A stretch of DNA of 64,000 nucleotides from JACCZX01 sp963791315 (GCA_963791315.1 CAWBRQ010000007.1:682001-746000), one strand, 5' to 3'; counted from the stretch's first letter, positions 8,608 through 18,694 are shown. The notes: generated by a model not told the origin, from the letters alone. Translations and numbers: made by a program.

Positions 8608-9365
8608 CGCTCGGTCTGCGGCTCGGACTCGTACGCCAGCTTGACAAACGCATCTTCGAGCGATTCGGTGCCCGCTTCGGCGCGGATTGCCTGCGCTGTC
8701 CCGTGTGACACCGTGCGTCCACGCGCGACGATCACGATTTCGTCGGCGAGCTGCTCCACCTCCTGCATGATGTGCGATGAAATGACGATGCATTTGCCGG
8801 CATCACGAAGGTGCAGCAGCAGCCGCCGCAGTGCGCGCGTTGAGACGACGTCGAGCCCATTGGTGGGCTCGTCCAGAATCAAATGGTGCGGGTCATGGAT
8901 CAGTGCCCGCGCGAGCGCAACCTTCAACCGCTCGCCGGTCGAGAAGCCTTCGACGCGACGTTCCAGCAGCGAACCCATATCGAGCAGTTCGGCCATCTTT
9001 GCGAGGCGTTCGCTGCCGACCCGTGACGGTACGTTGCGCAGCTGGGCGTAGTACTCGATGTTTTCGCGCGCGGTGAGGCGCGTGTACAGCCCGCGCGCGT
9101 CGGACAACACGCCGAGCTGCGCACGCACCGCACGTGTATCGGTTTGCACGTCAATGTCTGCGACGCGCGCTTGTCCGCGGTCTGCCTTCACCAGCGTGCC
9201 GATGATGCGCAGCGTGGTCGTCTTGCCGGCGCCGTTCGGCCCGAGCATTGCAGTGATCCGTCCGTCGCTGGCAACGAACGACACATCTTCGACCGCCACC
9301 ACTCGTGCGCGCTTGCCGTCGACCTTGGCGTCGAATGACTTGGCGATGTTCTTGACTTCGATCAC
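8604..9365 (-). CDS. ABC transporter ATP-binding protein (NatA-like)
   Basis: A 253-residue ABC ATPase. Walker A is in GPNGAGKTTT near residue 43, the signature reads FSTGERLKVALARAL (an STGER variant of LSGGQ seen in the NatA branch), Walker B is LILDEPTNGLD, and the switch histidine follows in ISSHIMQEV. The stop overlaps the permease start, and the gene start is overlapped by the end of the hydrolase gene upstream, so three genes at 10.8-7.4 kb form one tight operon. The protein supplies ATP hydrolysis for the exporter. Confidence 0.9.
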   Translation of the reverse strand: MIEVKNIAKSFDAKVDGKRARVVAVEDVSFVASDGRITAMLGPNGAGKTTTLRIIGTLVKADRGQARVADIDVQTDTRAVRAQLGVLSDARGLYTRLTARENIEYYAQLRNVPSRVGSERLAKMAELLDMGSLLERRVEGFSTGERLKVALARALIHDPHHLILDEPTNGLDVVSTRALRRLLLHLRDAGKCIVISSHIMQEVEQLADEIVIVARGRTVSHGTAQAIRAEAGTESLEDAFVKLAYESEPQTER

Positions 9366-10825
9366 GGCTTCTTCTTCGGCGCCGCGGCGGGATCGATTAC
9401 CGCAAAGAAACTCGGCGCCGGAATGCGCGCCAGGCAGTCACCGTCGACGCGCTCGAACGATGCTTCGCGCACGAAGCGCGACACCAACATCGGTGCGCAG
9501 CCCTGCGCGCTGATGCCATGGCCGAGGTTGGGTGCGACCACGTGCTTGGCGTTGCCGAGCCGCCGCGCGACCGACTCGCCATGCCGCGGTGGCGTTGCGG
9601 GATCGAGCCCGCCGGAGAAGATCAGTACCGGCACCTTCGATGCCGGCACCGAATAAAACTCGGGCGGCACGGCGCGCGACGGCACCAGGCGGCAAGTCTG
9701 CCGGTACAGGTCGGCAAACGCCGAGCCGAAGCGCACGGCTCCGACTTGGGATGTGGACGCGGTTTCCATGCGCGGCACGTCTTCGGCGCAAATCACCGCG
9801 AAATGCATACCGACCGAGAAATTCTCGCTGACGCCGCCGCTGATGGCCGCACTCAATGCGACCAGCGCTGTGAAATCTCCACGGCCGGCTTCGGCGAGCG
9901 CATAGGGCAGCACCGACGACAGTTGCGGCACATATAAAGGTGCGCGCAGCAGCGATGCCAGCATCTTGCGATCGAGGCGAAATGTTTCAGTCGCACCTGT
10001 CAGCGGATGCGGAATGCGAATGTCGATGCCGCTTTCGGCGCGCTTGAGCAGCGCCGATACACGCTGGTCGAAATCGGGATAACGCGTGCGGCACCGTTCG
10101 TCACGTGCGCAAAGGTCGGCGAGCGACTTCAGCGCCGCTTCGGCATCGAGCGCGAACGACACCGGAAGGGCCATGTCGGGCGGAGCTACGCCATCCAGTA
10201 CGGCGGTCCGCACTCGGTCGGGGTACTGGCGCATATATTCGAGGGCGGCCCGTGTCCCGTAAGACGCACCCCAAAGGTTCACCTTCTCTGCGCCCAACTG
10301 TGTGCGGATGGCCTCAAAGTCACGCACTGCGATCCACGTTGCGTATTGACGCAAATCCGCAGGAAGGCCTTTCAGGCACGGCTCCAGGCGCGCAAGTTGT
10401 TGCTCGGGCTCTAGTGCCGATGCCAGCGAGCCTTCGTCGACGTCACACGCGAGCGCGTTGGAGCGACCCGTGCCGCGCTGATCGATGAGAACGATATCGC
10501 GTCGTGCGTTCAGTTCGGCCAGAACCGGCATCACCTGCCGCGCAACCTTGGTGGCCGCTTGCCCCGGGCCGCCGGCGAATACGAAGATGGGGTCGGGCTG
10601 CTTGTTGCGAGCAACGGCCGGTACCACGGCGAAGCGAACGTCAATCGGGCGACTGCTCGGCGAATCCGGATCTTCGGGCACGCGCACGGCGCCGCACCTG
10701 ACCTCGCGCTCGACGCCCGGAATGCGGCACGCTTCGAGCTCGGCCTCACTCGTGGTCGACGAACGACACGACGCCAGAGCTAGAGCCGCAATGAACAAGC
10801 AAGATAACGGTGGAAACGTTTTCAT
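9362..10825 (-). CDS. Alpha/beta hydrolase, TAP-like (tripeptidyl aminopeptidase family) lipoprotein
   Basis: A 487-residue exported hydrolase. The start MKTFPPLSC at 10825 gives a signal peptide with lipobox LASC; an in-frame ATG at 10900 would add 25 residues before the signal and is less likely. The alpha/beta hydrolase core has the oxyanion segment FAGGPGQAA, the nucleophile elbow GASYGT, an Asp in the GGLDPATP segment and a His in LGHGIS; the last part matches the TAP-like C-terminal domain. Relatives release tripeptides or cleave proline-type esters. It overlaps the ATPase gene by 4 bases, so it is the first gene of the exporter operon. Confidence 0.85.
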   Translation of the reverse strand: MKTFPPLSCLFIAALALASCRSSTTSEAELEACRIPGVEREVRCGAVRVPEDPDSPSSRPIDVRFAVVPAVARNKQPDPIFVFAGGPGQAATKVARQVMPVLAELNARRDIVLIDQRGTGRSNALACDVDEGSLASALEPEQQLARLEPCLKGLPADLRQYATWIAVRDFEAIRTQLGAEKVNLWGASYGTRAALEYMRQYPDRVRTAVLDGVAPPDMALPVSFALDAEAALKSLADLCARDERCRTRYPDFDQRVSALLKRAESGIDIRIPHPLTGATETFRLDRKMLASLLRAPLYVPQLSSVLPYALAEAGRGDFTALVALSAAISGGVSENFSVGMHFAVICAEDVPRMETASTSQVGAVRFGSAFADLYRQTCRLVPSRAVPPEFYSVPASKVPVLIFSGGLDPATPPRHGESVARRLGNAKHVVAPNLGHGISAQGCAPMLVSRFVREASFERVDGDCLARIPAPSFFAVIDPAAAPKKKP

Positions 10826-10971
10826 TCGGATGCTGCGTTCGGTGCTCATCGATGCAGAGAGGGCGGCGAAGAATAACAATCCGTTGCGCGATGGTGCCAA
10901 AGCAAACGCGCAAAGCGTCGCTTTCAGATCGCAAACCGCAGCAGGTTGCGGTCGAACCGTAGAATCGTCTC

Positions 10972-11907
10972 GTGCAATCCGGTGTGGAGTCAGATCAACG
11001 AAGTGCGTTTGCGGCCGGCCTGGCGCTGGCCATCGGCGGCAGCATCTTGTTCTCGGGCAAGGCAGTTGTCATCAAGCTCGCGTACCGCTACGGCGTCGAC
11101 GCGACGACATTGATTGCCTTGCGAATGGGGTTTTCGCTGCCTTTTTTTATCGCTGCGCTGATATGGTCGTCGCGGGGCGCCCCACCGTTTTCGCTGGCAG
11201 ACCATGTTCGCTTGATCGTCATCGGACTGTTGGGTTACTACGCAGCCAGTTATCTCGATTTTCTCGGCCTGAAATACGTCACTGCGGCGCTCGAGCGCCT
11301 GATCCTGTATTTGAGCCCAACCCTGGTCGTCATTCTGTCCGCGCTCTTCTTGCGCAAACGGTTCGGCCGCTACGAGTGGAGTGCGCTCGCGCTCTGTTAT
11401 GGCGGCATCCTGCTGGTGTTCTGGCACGACGCGAGTCTGGCGGGCCGGCAGGTACTGCTCGGTTCGGCACTGGTGTTCGCCAGTGCGGTTTGTTATGCCG
11501 TTTACTTGATTGTCTCTGGCGAACTGGTGCAGAGGCTCGGGGCGATACGGCTGACGGCTTATGCGATGTGCGTATCGAGCTTGGCGGTGTTCGCGCAATT
11601 CGCAGTGTTGAATCCGATCTCTGCGCTGAGCCAGCCGCCGGAGGTTTACTGGCTGTCGCTGCTAAATGCGGTTTTGTGCACGGTGCTTCCGGTCTTTGCG
11701 ATGATGCTCGCCGTCGAGCGCATCGGCGCAAGCCGTGCATCGATGGCTTCGATGGTTGGCCCGGTGTCAACAATCGCACTGGCGTATCTTTTTCTTGATG
11801 AGCGCATAACAATCTGGCAGGTGGCCGGGACAGCGCTCGTACTGGTTGGCATCTATGTCTTGACGCGTGTCGGCAAAGTTCCGGCGGTAAAGGAGGAAGT
11901 CACATGA
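10972..11907 (+). CDS. EamA/DMT family transporter
   Basis: A 311-residue integral membrane protein with ten predicted helices in two EamA repeats, typical of drug/metabolite transporters. The GTG at 10972 is used as start; there is no ATG before the first helix. The stop overlaps the ATG of the quinone reductase gene (ATGA), and the reductase's ribosome site AAGGAGG lies in the last codons, so the two are coupled. It is divergent from the hydrolase-exporter operon. The substrate cannot be told from sequence. Confidence 0.85.
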   Translation: MQSGVESDQRSAFAAGLALAIGGSILFSGKAVVIKLAYRYGVDATTLIALRMGFSLPFFIAALIWSSRGAPPFSLADHVRLIVIGLLGYYAASYLDFLGLKYVTAALERLILYLSPTLVVILSALFLRKRFGRYEWSALALCYGGILLVFWHDASLAGRQVLLGSALVFASAVCYAVYLIVSGELVQRLGAIRLTAYAMCVSSLAVFAQFAVLNPISALSQPPEVYWLSLLNAVLCTVLPVFAMMLAVERIGASRASMASMVGPVSTIALAYLFLDERITIWQVAGTALVLVGIYVLTRVGKVPAVKEEVT

Positions 11908-12884
11908 AATCGAAGTCGATCGTCATCCGCTCGCATGGCGGTCCTGAAGTGATCGAAATGGTCGAAGTCGACGTACCCGATCCAAGTCCGGGCGAAGTGC
12001 GGATTCGGCAGCGCGCGATCGGCCTGAACTTTATCGATATCTACTATCGCACAGGCTTGTATGCGAGCACGCTGCCGCACGGCCTTGGATTCGAAGCCGC
12101 GGGTGTGATCGATGCAGTCGGCACAAACGTGCCGGGTTTGAAAGCGGGTGACCGCGTTGCGTATCCGCAGGGCCCGATCGGGGCCTACGCTGAGGTGCGC
12201 ACAATGCCGGCGGCTACTGTCGTCAAGCTTCCGAAGGCTATTAGTTTTGAGCAAGCGGCAGCGGTGATGCTCAAAGGGCTGACGGTTCAATATCTGTTCC
12301 GGCAGACGTATCGGCTACAGGGCAACGAGACCATCCTGTTTCATGCTGCAGCGGGTGGCGTCGGCTTGATTGCTTGCCAGTGGGCGCGCGCACTGGGTGT
12401 ACGGCTGATTGGCACCGTGAGCTCGCCTGAAAAAGCTGCGCTCGCGAAAAGGAACGGTGCGTGGCAGACGATCGATTACTCGAAGGAAAATTTTGCGGAG
12501 CGCGTGCTCGCGCTCACCAATGGTGCCAAGGTGCCGGTGGTCTATGACGGTGTTGGCAAGACAACTTGGGAAGGCTCGCTCGATTCCCTGCAGCCGCGTG
12601 GATTGATGGTCAGCTTTGGCAACGCATCGGGAGCGGTGAGCGGCGTCAATCTTGGCATCCTCGCTGCAAAGGGATCGCTGTTCGTCACCCGGCCGACGCT
12701 CGGGACGCATATTGTGCCGCGAGCGCGTCTGGAAGAATCCGCGACCGAGCTGTTCGATTTGATGCAGCAGGGCAAGATCAAGGTCGACATCGAGCAGCGT
12801 TACCCGTTGTCAGACGCGGCGCGCGCGCATGACGATCTCGCAGGGCGCAAGACTGTCGGATCGACCGTGCTGATACCTGGCTAA
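11904..12884 (+). CDS. Quinone oxidoreductase, zinc-free MDR family (QOR-like)
   Basis: A 326-residue medium-chain reductase. The catalytic GroES-like domain occupies the first 120 residues and lacks the zinc-binding Cys/His set; the Rossmann domain has AAAGGVGLIACQWAR near residue 150, the NADPH-binding motif of quinone reductases. Length agrees with E. coli QorA (327). The enzyme should reduce quinones with NADPH. It is co-translated with the EamA transporter upstream and converges with the rhodanese gene, overlapping it by 4 bases at the stops. Confidence 0.9.
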   Translation: MKSKSIVIRSHGGPEVIEMVEVDVPDPSPGEVRIRQRAIGLNFIDIYYRTGLYASTLPHGLGFEAAGVIDAVGTNVPGLKAGDRVAYPQGPIGAYAEVRTMPAATVVKLPKAISFEQAAAVMLKGLTVQYLFRQTYRLQGNETILFHAAAGGVGLIACQWARALGVRLIGTVSSPEKAALAKRNGAWQTIDYSKENFAERVLALTNGAKVPVVYDGVGKTTWEGSLDSLQPRGLMVSFGNASGAVSGVNLGILAAKGSLFVTRPTLGTHIVPRARLEESATELFDLMQQGKIKVDIEQRYPLSDAARAHDDLAGRKTVGSTVLIPG

Positions 12885-13396
12885 CGCCGCGACGACTCGA
12901 ATTGCAGCTTTGACGCTTTGATGTCGACCAGCGGCGCGAGCTCATAGATATTGCGATAGCCGTAGCTGTAGAGTGCGATATACGTCGAAAGGTTGAGTGA
13001 CGCCATCGGCAGCTTGGTCGGAAACGCGCTCATGGCGCCGGCAAAGTTGTTATTGCAGTAAATCAGAATGCGCGTGGATTTGTCCGGAATCGTCGCGCGC
13101 AGGCTGTCGATAGCAATGTCGGGAAAGCTCAGGTTGATCGCTCCCTTGACGTGCAGCTCGTCGAATTTTTCAGGGCTGCGTGCATCCAGAACGATTGTCT
13201 TAGGCTCGCCACTCATGCGGATGAAATCCGCTTCGGAAATTCGCCGACTCTCGCGGGCGTTCGCGGCTTCAACCGAGACACGCAGAAACCCCGGCATATC
13301 GATCGAAGGATTGCTGGATACCGGCTGCGCTTGCACGTTCGCAGCGGCAAACGCTAGCGAAGCCGCGACGACGATGGCCTGCACTGGACATTTCAT
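12881..13396 (-). CDS. Periplasmic rhodanese-like protein
   Basis: A 171-residue protein with a signal peptide (residues 1-23, ending in VQAQP) and one rhodanese domain. The DAR motif is at 71-73 and the active-site Cys is C114 in IYCNNN, so sulfur transfer is possible, but the loop after the Cys is not the canonical CRxGxR, and a role in redox or metabolite sensing is equally open. The domain closes with a YGYRNIYEL segment, usual near the rhodanese C terminus. It stands alone on the minus strand between the reductase and fbp. Confidence 0.8.
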   Translation of the reverse strand: MKCPVQAIVVAASLAFAAANVQAQPVSSNPSIDMPGFLRVSVEAANARESRRISEADFIRMSGEPKTIVLDARSPEKFDELHVKGAINLSFPDIAIDSLRATIPDKSTRILIYCNNNFAGAMSAFPTKLPMASLNLSTYIALYSYGYRNIYELAPLVDIKASKLQFESSRR

Positions 13397-13486
13397 GGCG
13401 GCTCCGATCTCACAGGTGATGGAAGCCGTACAACGCAGGGCAGGAAGCGCTGTTGACCCGCCCGCAGATTGATCTGTAGCTAAACG

Positions 13487-14485
13487 TTACAGCGATCGAT
13501 GGTAGGCCGTGACTCGCTCGACCTCGCTCTTCGAGCCAAGAAAGACCGCGATGCGCTCGTGAAGCTTTTTCGGTTCGATATCGAGGATGCGCTGGTGGCC
13601 GTTGGTTGCCGCACCTCCCGCCTGCTCGATCAAGAATGCCATCGGATTGCCCTCATACATCAGGCGCAATCGACCCGTCGAGTAGCCGGGACGCGCGTCA
13701 CGCGGATACATGAAGATGCCGCCACGCGACATGATCCGGTGCACGTCGGCCACCATCGACGCGACCCATCGCATGTTGAAATCGGTACCGCGCGCGCCGG
13801 TTGTACCGGCGAGCAATTCGTCGACATAGCGTTTCACCGGCGCGTCCCAGTGGCGCACGTTCGACATGTTGATCGCGAACTCGCGTGTCTCGGCCGGAAC
13901 CCGCACGTCTGCCTGCGTCAGCAGAAACGAGCCCGTGTCGCGATCGAGCGTGAACACCTGAACGCCGTGCCCCACGGTGAGTACCAGTAGCGTCTGCGGA
14001 CCGTAGACCGTGTAACCGGCGCACACTTGCCGCGAGCCCGGCTGCAGGAACGCCGCTTCACCGACATTTTCGGTACCCGATGGGCTGGGCAGCACCGAAA
14101 AGATCGTCCCGATCGAAACGTTAACGTCGATGTTGCTTGAGCCGTCGAGTGGGTCGAACAGCAACAAGTACTTGCCACGCGGGTACGAAAGCGGAATTCC
14201 CATCGGTGCGTCCATCTCTTCCGACGCCATACCCGCGAGATGGCCGCCCCAGCAACTGGCCTCAAACAGGATCTCGTTCGACAGGACGTCTAGCCTCTTT
14301 TGCGCCTCGCCCTGGACATTGATTGCGTTAGCGTCGCCGAGCACGTTTCCGAGCGCGCCCTTGCCCACGGCGTGGCTGATGGTCTTGCACGCGCGTGCGA
14401 CCGTTTCGAGCAACAGCCGCAGATCCGAATCGATACCATGCTCGCGCTCGCAGCGAATCAGGTAGTGCGTCAGCGACAGCTTCAC
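13487..14485 (-). CDS. fbp: Fructose-1,6-bisphosphatase, class 1
   Basis: Hydrolyses fructose-1,6-bisphosphate to fructose-6-phosphate in gluconeogenesis. The metal site signature FDPLDGSSNID is at residues 110-120 with the chosen start; the ASEEMD acidic site precedes it, and the C-terminal YEGNPMAFLIEQAGG segment is the usual substrate-site signature. The GTG at 14485 gives VKLSLTHYLI, matching the family's N terminus, and a length of 332 residues equal to E. coli Fbp; longer in-frame starts run into pepN. It lies 7 bases after pepN and is likely co-transcribed. Confidence 0.95.
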   Translation of the reverse strand: MKLSLTHYLIRCEREHGIDSDLRLLLETVARACKTISHAVGKGALGNVLGDANAINVQGEAQKRLDVLSNEILFEASCWGGHLAGMASEEMDAPMGIPLSYPRGKYLLLFDPLDGSSNIDVNVSIGTIFSVLPSPSGTENVGEAAFLQPGSRQVCAGYTVYGPQTLLVLTVGHGVQVFTLDRDTGSFLLTQADVRVPAETREFAINMSNVRHWDAPVKRYVDELLAGTTGARGTDFNMRWVASMVADVHRIMSRGGIFMYPRDARPGYSTGRLRLMYEGNPMAFLIEQAGGAATNGHQRILDIEPKKLHERIAVFLGSKSEVERVTAYHRSL

Positions 14486-14492
14486 GTTGCGG

Positions 14493-17195
14493 CTAGTGCG
14501 CGAGCGCTTTGTTGACAATCTCGCAGACATCGCGCGAAAGGCCGCGCTGTACCGCGATCTGTTCAAGGGCTGCTCGCATCGCGCCTTGCCGGTCAGGCGT
14601 GAACTTGCGCCAGCGATCTAGCGCACGCGCGATGCGCGCGGCTATTGTCGGGTTGATCTTGTCGAGAGCCAGTACCTGAGCGACCCAGAATGTGTAGCCG
14701 CTTGCATCGCGTCGGTGAAACTCAGCGTCATTGAGCATGCAGAAGGATCGAACCAGAGCGTTCACATTGTTTGGATTCGACAACGAGAAACCTGGATGAC
14801 GCATCAGCAGGCGCACGCGCTCCACAACCGGCGGTTCGCCAGGGTGCGCCATGGCGGTTGCCTGCAGCTGAAACCACTTGTTCATCAGTAGCGGCTGGTC
14901 ACTCCATACGCGGGCCAACTGGATCAGCGCTTCGGCTTTCAACGGCGACGCGCTGTTAACGATCACCTCCAGTGCGCCTTGTGCATCGGTCATGTTGGTC
15001 GACGCTACCAACTGTTCGCGCGCGAGCTCGAGTACACCGTCTGAGTTGCCTGCCGCCAGGTAGGCGAGCGACAGATTGCGCAGCGCACGCCGTCCAACCG
15101 ACTCAGCGTCCGGCGAATACTCGACGCTCGCCGGCAGCAAAGCCTGCAACGACGAGTAGGTCGCCTGCCAGTCGACCGCCAACCGCCGCCCGAGCTCGTG
15201 CATCGCATAACGGCGCGCCTCGCGGATCGCTTCGGGATCGACAACGTCGCGCTGCTCGCCGATGAAACTCTCGGCGGGCAGCAGCAGCGCTTGCGCCTTG
15301 AAAGCGGGTGAGCACGCCGATTCGAGCAGCGTTGCGCGCAGCATGGTGACGACCGAGTCATCGAGGATCAGCGGCCGACCGGCTTCCGCCGCGTCGGTCA
15401 ACGACATCAGCGCTGCAATGGCCGAGCGTTGGCCCGCTTCCCATCGGTTGAATGCATCAGAATCGTGCGCCGACAAAAACGCAAGCTCGGCGTCACTGTA
15501 ACGATGCTCGATGATGACGGGCGCCGAAAAGTTGCGCAGCAATGAGGGCACCGGGCGCTCGCCCACGTTGATGAATCGAAACGTCTGCTTCGCCTGCGTC
15601 AGGTCTAGCACCTTTGTTGTAGCTGCTCCGACACCGTCAGTACTGCTGAGCTCGCCTTCCAATTGCAGCGGCATATCGCGTCCGTCTCCGGCGATCAAGC
15701 CGATCGCAAATGGAATATGAAACGGCTGCTTGCCGGATTGCCCCGGAGTCGCCGACGTCGACTGGGAAAGCGTCAGTTCAAACGCATAAGCATGGGAGTC
15801 GTAGCGTGTCTCGACTCGCACGCGCGGCGTGCCGGCTTGCGAATACCAACGCTTGAACTGCGTTAAATCGCGGCCGTTGGCGTCAGCAATCGCAGCGACG
15901 AAGTCGTCGCACGTCACCGCCTGGCCGTCGTGGCGCTTGAAGTAGAGGTCCATGCCGCGCCGAAACCCGTCGACGCCGACCAGCGTCTGCAACATGCGTA
16001 CGACTTCGGCGCCCTTTTCGTAAACGGTCGCCGTATAAAAGTTGCTGATCTCCTGGTAGCTATCGGGGCGCACCGGGTGCGCCATCGGCCCGCTGTCTTC
16101 AGGAAACTGGGTTGCGCGCAGAGTGCGAACGTCTTCGATGCGTTTGAGTCCACGGCTGGTCGCGTCTCCCAGCATGTCGGCGGAAAATTCCTGATCGCGA
16201 AAAACAGTCAATCCTTCCTTCAGACTCAATTGAAACCAGTCGCGGCAGGTCACGCGATTACCGGTCCAGTTGTGAAAGTATTCGTGACCGACGATGGATT
16301 CGACGTTCACGTAATCGTTGTCAGTGGCGACCGCGGGACTGGCCAATATGTATTTCGCGTTGAAGATGTTCAGACCCTTGTTCTCCATCGCTCCCATGTT
16401 GAAATCGTTCGATGCGACGATCATGAAGCGATCGAGGTCAAGCTCGAGCCCGTATCGACGTTCGTCCCATTCGATAGCACGCTTGAGGCTGGCCATGGCG
16501 TGGCGCGTCTTGTCCTCGTTGCCATGCTCCACATATATTTGCAAAGTCGCTTCACGGCCGCTCGCCCGCGTGAAGTGCTCTTCGTGCACGGCAACGTTGC
16601 CTGCTACCAGGGCAAACAGGTAGCTCGGCTTCGCAAATGGATCGTCCCAGGTTGCGAAGTGCCTGCCTTCTGACAGATCACCTTGCTCGATCAGATTGCC
16701 ATTGGCGAGCAATACCGGATAGCGCGACTTGTCCGCACGAATCGTCACGCGATAAGTCGTCATCACGTCGGGCCGGTCGGGAAAAAATGTAATGCGACGG
16801 AATCCCTCTGCTTCGCATTGAGTGAAAAAGTTGCCGTTGGAAACGAACAGTCCCATCAACTCGGTGTTCTTTGACGGGTTGATCCGCACGACGGTCTGAA
16901 GGCGAAATCGATCCGACGGTGTACGTAGTCGAAGCGTCAAGCTGTCGTCGCGCACCTGATACGCGCTCGCAGGCAACGCGTGGCCATCGATTGCAATCAA
17001 TGCAAGATCGAGGTCTTCACCATCGAGTCGTAACGGAGCGGCCCCACCGACCACGGGGTTGCGCCGAACATGGAGCGTTGCGGTGACGTAAGTCAAAGCC
17101 GGATCGAGATCGAATTCGAGGGCGACGTGATCAAGTATGAAATCCGGCGGCCGATAGTCGGCGCGGCGAACGGTGACAGTTTGATCGTTTCGCAT
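14493..17195 (-). CDS. pepN: Aminopeptidase N (M1 family)
   Basis: A 900-residue zinc aminopeptidase of the PepN subfamily. The substrate-anchoring GAMEN motif is at 268-272, the HExxH zinc motif reads HEYFH at 304-308 with the third ligand E327 in KEGLTVF. The N-terminal beta domain, catalytic domain, DUF3458 Ig-like domain and large helical C-terminal domain are all present and the length agrees with family members (about 870-900). It removes N-terminal residues from peptides in the cytoplasm. The frame is intact, and fbp follows immediately. Confidence 0.95.
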   Translation of the reverse strand: MRNDQTVTVRRADYRPPDFILDHVALEFDLDPALTYVTATLHVRRNPVVGGAAPLRLDGEDLDLALIAIDGHALPASAYQVRDDSLTLRLRTPSDRFRLQTVVRINPSKNTELMGLFVSNGNFFTQCEAEGFRRITFFPDRPDVMTTYRVTIRADKSRYPVLLANGNLIEQGDLSEGRHFATWDDPFAKPSYLFALVAGNVAVHEEHFTRASGREATLQIYVEHGNEDKTRHAMASLKRAIEWDERRYGLELDLDRFMIVASNDFNMGAMENKGLNIFNAKYILASPAVATDNDYVNVESIVGHEYFHNWTGNRVTCRDWFQLSLKEGLTVFRDQEFSADMLGDATSRGLKRIEDVRTLRATQFPEDSGPMAHPVRPDSYQEISNFYTATVYEKGAEVVRMLQTLVGVDGFRRGMDLYFKRHDGQAVTCDDFVAAIADANGRDLTQFKRWYSQAGTPRVRVETRYDSHAYAFELTLSQSTSATPGQSGKQPFHIPFAIGLIAGDGRDMPLQLEGELSSTDGVGAATTKVLDLTQAKQTFRFINVGERPVPSLLRNFSAPVIIEHRYSDAELAFLSAHDSDAFNRWEAGQRSAIAALMSLTDAAEAGRPLILDDSVVTMLRATLLESACSPAFKAQALLLPAESFIGEQRDVVDPEAIREARRYAMHELGRRLAVDWQATYSSLQALLPASVEYSPDAESVGRRALRNLSLAYLAAGNSDGVLELAREQLVASTNMTDAQGALEVIVNSASPLKAEALIQLARVWSDQPLLMNKWFQLQATAMAHPGEPPVVERVRLLMRHPGFSLSNPNNVNALVRSFCMLNDAEFHRRDASGYTFWVAQVLALDKINPTIAARIARALDRWRKFTPDRQGAMRAALEQIAVQRGLSRDVCEIVNKALAH

Positions 17196-17216
17196 CGGGT
17201 GACGATTGTAGCGACG

Positions 17217-18116
17217 CTACGCTCTGCTCTCTGCCGCCAGATAGATCCCGGCGACAATCAGTGCGCCACCAACAAGGTGATAAATCCCGATCGGATCAGT
17301 GAGCAATGCCCATGACAAGCACGCGGCAAAAACCGGTGTCAAGTTAACGAAGTACATCGGCAAGACGGCACCGACACGCGCCACCCCGCGGTCCCAGCAG
17401 TAATACGCGGCCAGCGATGGAAGCAGCGCGACGTAGACGAGTGCTGCACAATTGGTCGGCGTCGGCGCTGGAGTTTGCTGCGTGATCAGCCACTCGAGCA
17501 GGTAGAACGGCAGAATCATCAGCGCGCCAAGTGCAATCTGCACCGTGAGGAATGCCGTGAGTGGTAGCGGCGGGCGCTGCGTTCTCAGCAACCATGTATA
17601 GACGCTCCACGCAAGACCTGCCGCCAGCATGATCAAGTCGCCAGCAGCAACGTGCAGCTTCAACAGATTTTCGGGTTCGCCACGCGCGATTACCCATAGC
17701 ACGCCGAACACCGACACAGCAGCGCCGATCCATTGGCGCCGCACCACCGGTGAAGAAAAAAAGGCGGCGCCGACCAGCAAAGTAATAATCGGCCCGGACG
17801 CACCGATCAGGGTCGTGTTCACTGCGGTCGAAGTTTGCAGCGCCAGATACTGCAGCGAGTTGTAGCAGCCGACACCGAGCAGGCTGGTCCATGCGAGCAG
17901 CGGCAAATGGGTGCGGATCACAGCGCGGTGTTGCCATATGGACGTCGCCGCGAACGGCGCGATCACGACGAAGGCCAACGTCCAACGCCAGAACGACAGC
18001 GCCAACGGCGGAAACTCGCCGACCAGTGCACGTGCAAGCACCGCATTGCCGGCCCAGAACAGCGGTGGCGCGACGAGCAGTGCGGTAGTGGTGGGAGAAA
18101 GCCGTGCGGACGCCAA
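17217..18116 (-). CDS. EamA/DMT family transporter
   Basis: A hydrophobic protein with about ten helices in two EamA repeats, starting with the PPLFWAGNAVLARAL segment common at helix 1 of this family. The start is uncertain: the TTG at 18116 lies directly after the stop of the GlcG-like gene and gives 299 residues, while an ATG at 18179 would overlap that gene by 56 bases. The substrate is unknown. It is probably co-transcribed with the upstream GlcG-like gene. Confidence 0.8.
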   Translation of the reverse strand: MASARLSPTTTALLVAPPLFWAGNAVLARALVGEFPPLALSFWRWTLAFVVIAPFAATSIWQHRAVIRTHLPLLAWTSLLGVGCYNSLQYLALQTSTAVNTTLIGASGPIITLLVGAAFFSSPVVRRQWIGAAVSVFGVLWVIARGEPENLLKLHVAAGDLIMLAAGLAWSVYTWLLRTQRPPLPLTAFLTVQIALGALMILPFYLLEWLITQQTPAPTPTNCAALVYVALLPSLAAYYCWDRGVARVGAVLPMYFVNLTPVFAACLSWALLTDPIGIYHLVGGALIVAGIYLAAESRA

Positions 18117-18123
18117 TGTTGGC

Positions 18124-18615
18124 CTAAAAATCGATCTCGTCGCGAATCGCTGCGATTCCGGCTTTTGCGCAAGCGTCATCGAACTCGCCGCCGGGCGCAC
18201 CCGATACGCCGATCGCAGCGAGAGTCGCACCGCCCGCCTGAATCAGCACGCCGCCGCCGACTGCGACGACATTCGGAATCTCTCGTACACCCGAGCTCGG
18301 CAAGCCCGATTGCGTCAGCTTTGCCAGTTCCAGCGTATCGATGCGAAAACTGATCGCGGTGAACCCCTTGTTGATTGCCGTGCCCACCGTGTGCGGCCCG
18401 GAGAAGCGGTCGCGCAACATTGCTTGTGCTACGCCTGATCGATCCACCACCGCTACGGCGACTTGGTAGCCACGCTTGCGGCATTCTTCCAACGCCGCAA
18501 CAGTGGCCTTGAGCGCGGTCTCCGGTGTCAGCAAGCGCGCGGTGTAAGTCCCACTCTGCGCAGCGGCCAGGCTCGAGGCGAACATCAGCAGTGCGGCCAA
18601 CGTCAAGTCTTTCAT
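18124..18615 (-). CDS. GlcG/HbpS family exported protein
   Basis: A 163-residue protein with a cleavable signal peptide (residues 1-19, ending LAAAQ) and a complete GlcG/HbpS domain: the VAVVDRSG, GAT-like INKGFTAIS, VAVGGGVLI and IGVSGAPGGEFDD segments follow in family order. Characterised relatives bind haem or cobalamin-like ligands (HbpS) or occur in glycolate operons (GlcG). The first gene of the unit, it is divergent from the M20 peptidase at 18695. Which ligand this one binds cannot be told. Confidence 0.85.
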   Translation of the reverse strand: MKDLTLAALLMFASSLAAAQSGTYTARLLTPETALKATVAALEECRKRGYQVAVAVVDRSGVAQAMLRDRFSGPHTVGTAINKGFTAISFRIDTLELAKLTQSGLPSSGVREIPNVVAVGGGVLIQAGGATLAAIGVSGAPGGEFDDACAKAGIAAIRDEIDF

Positions 18616-18694
18616 TGTTGTTCCAAGTCGGGCAATTTGAGGTCAAAGGCTAGCAGCCATACACTTTCGGCTTCACGCCAAGTGCAGAGTTGCC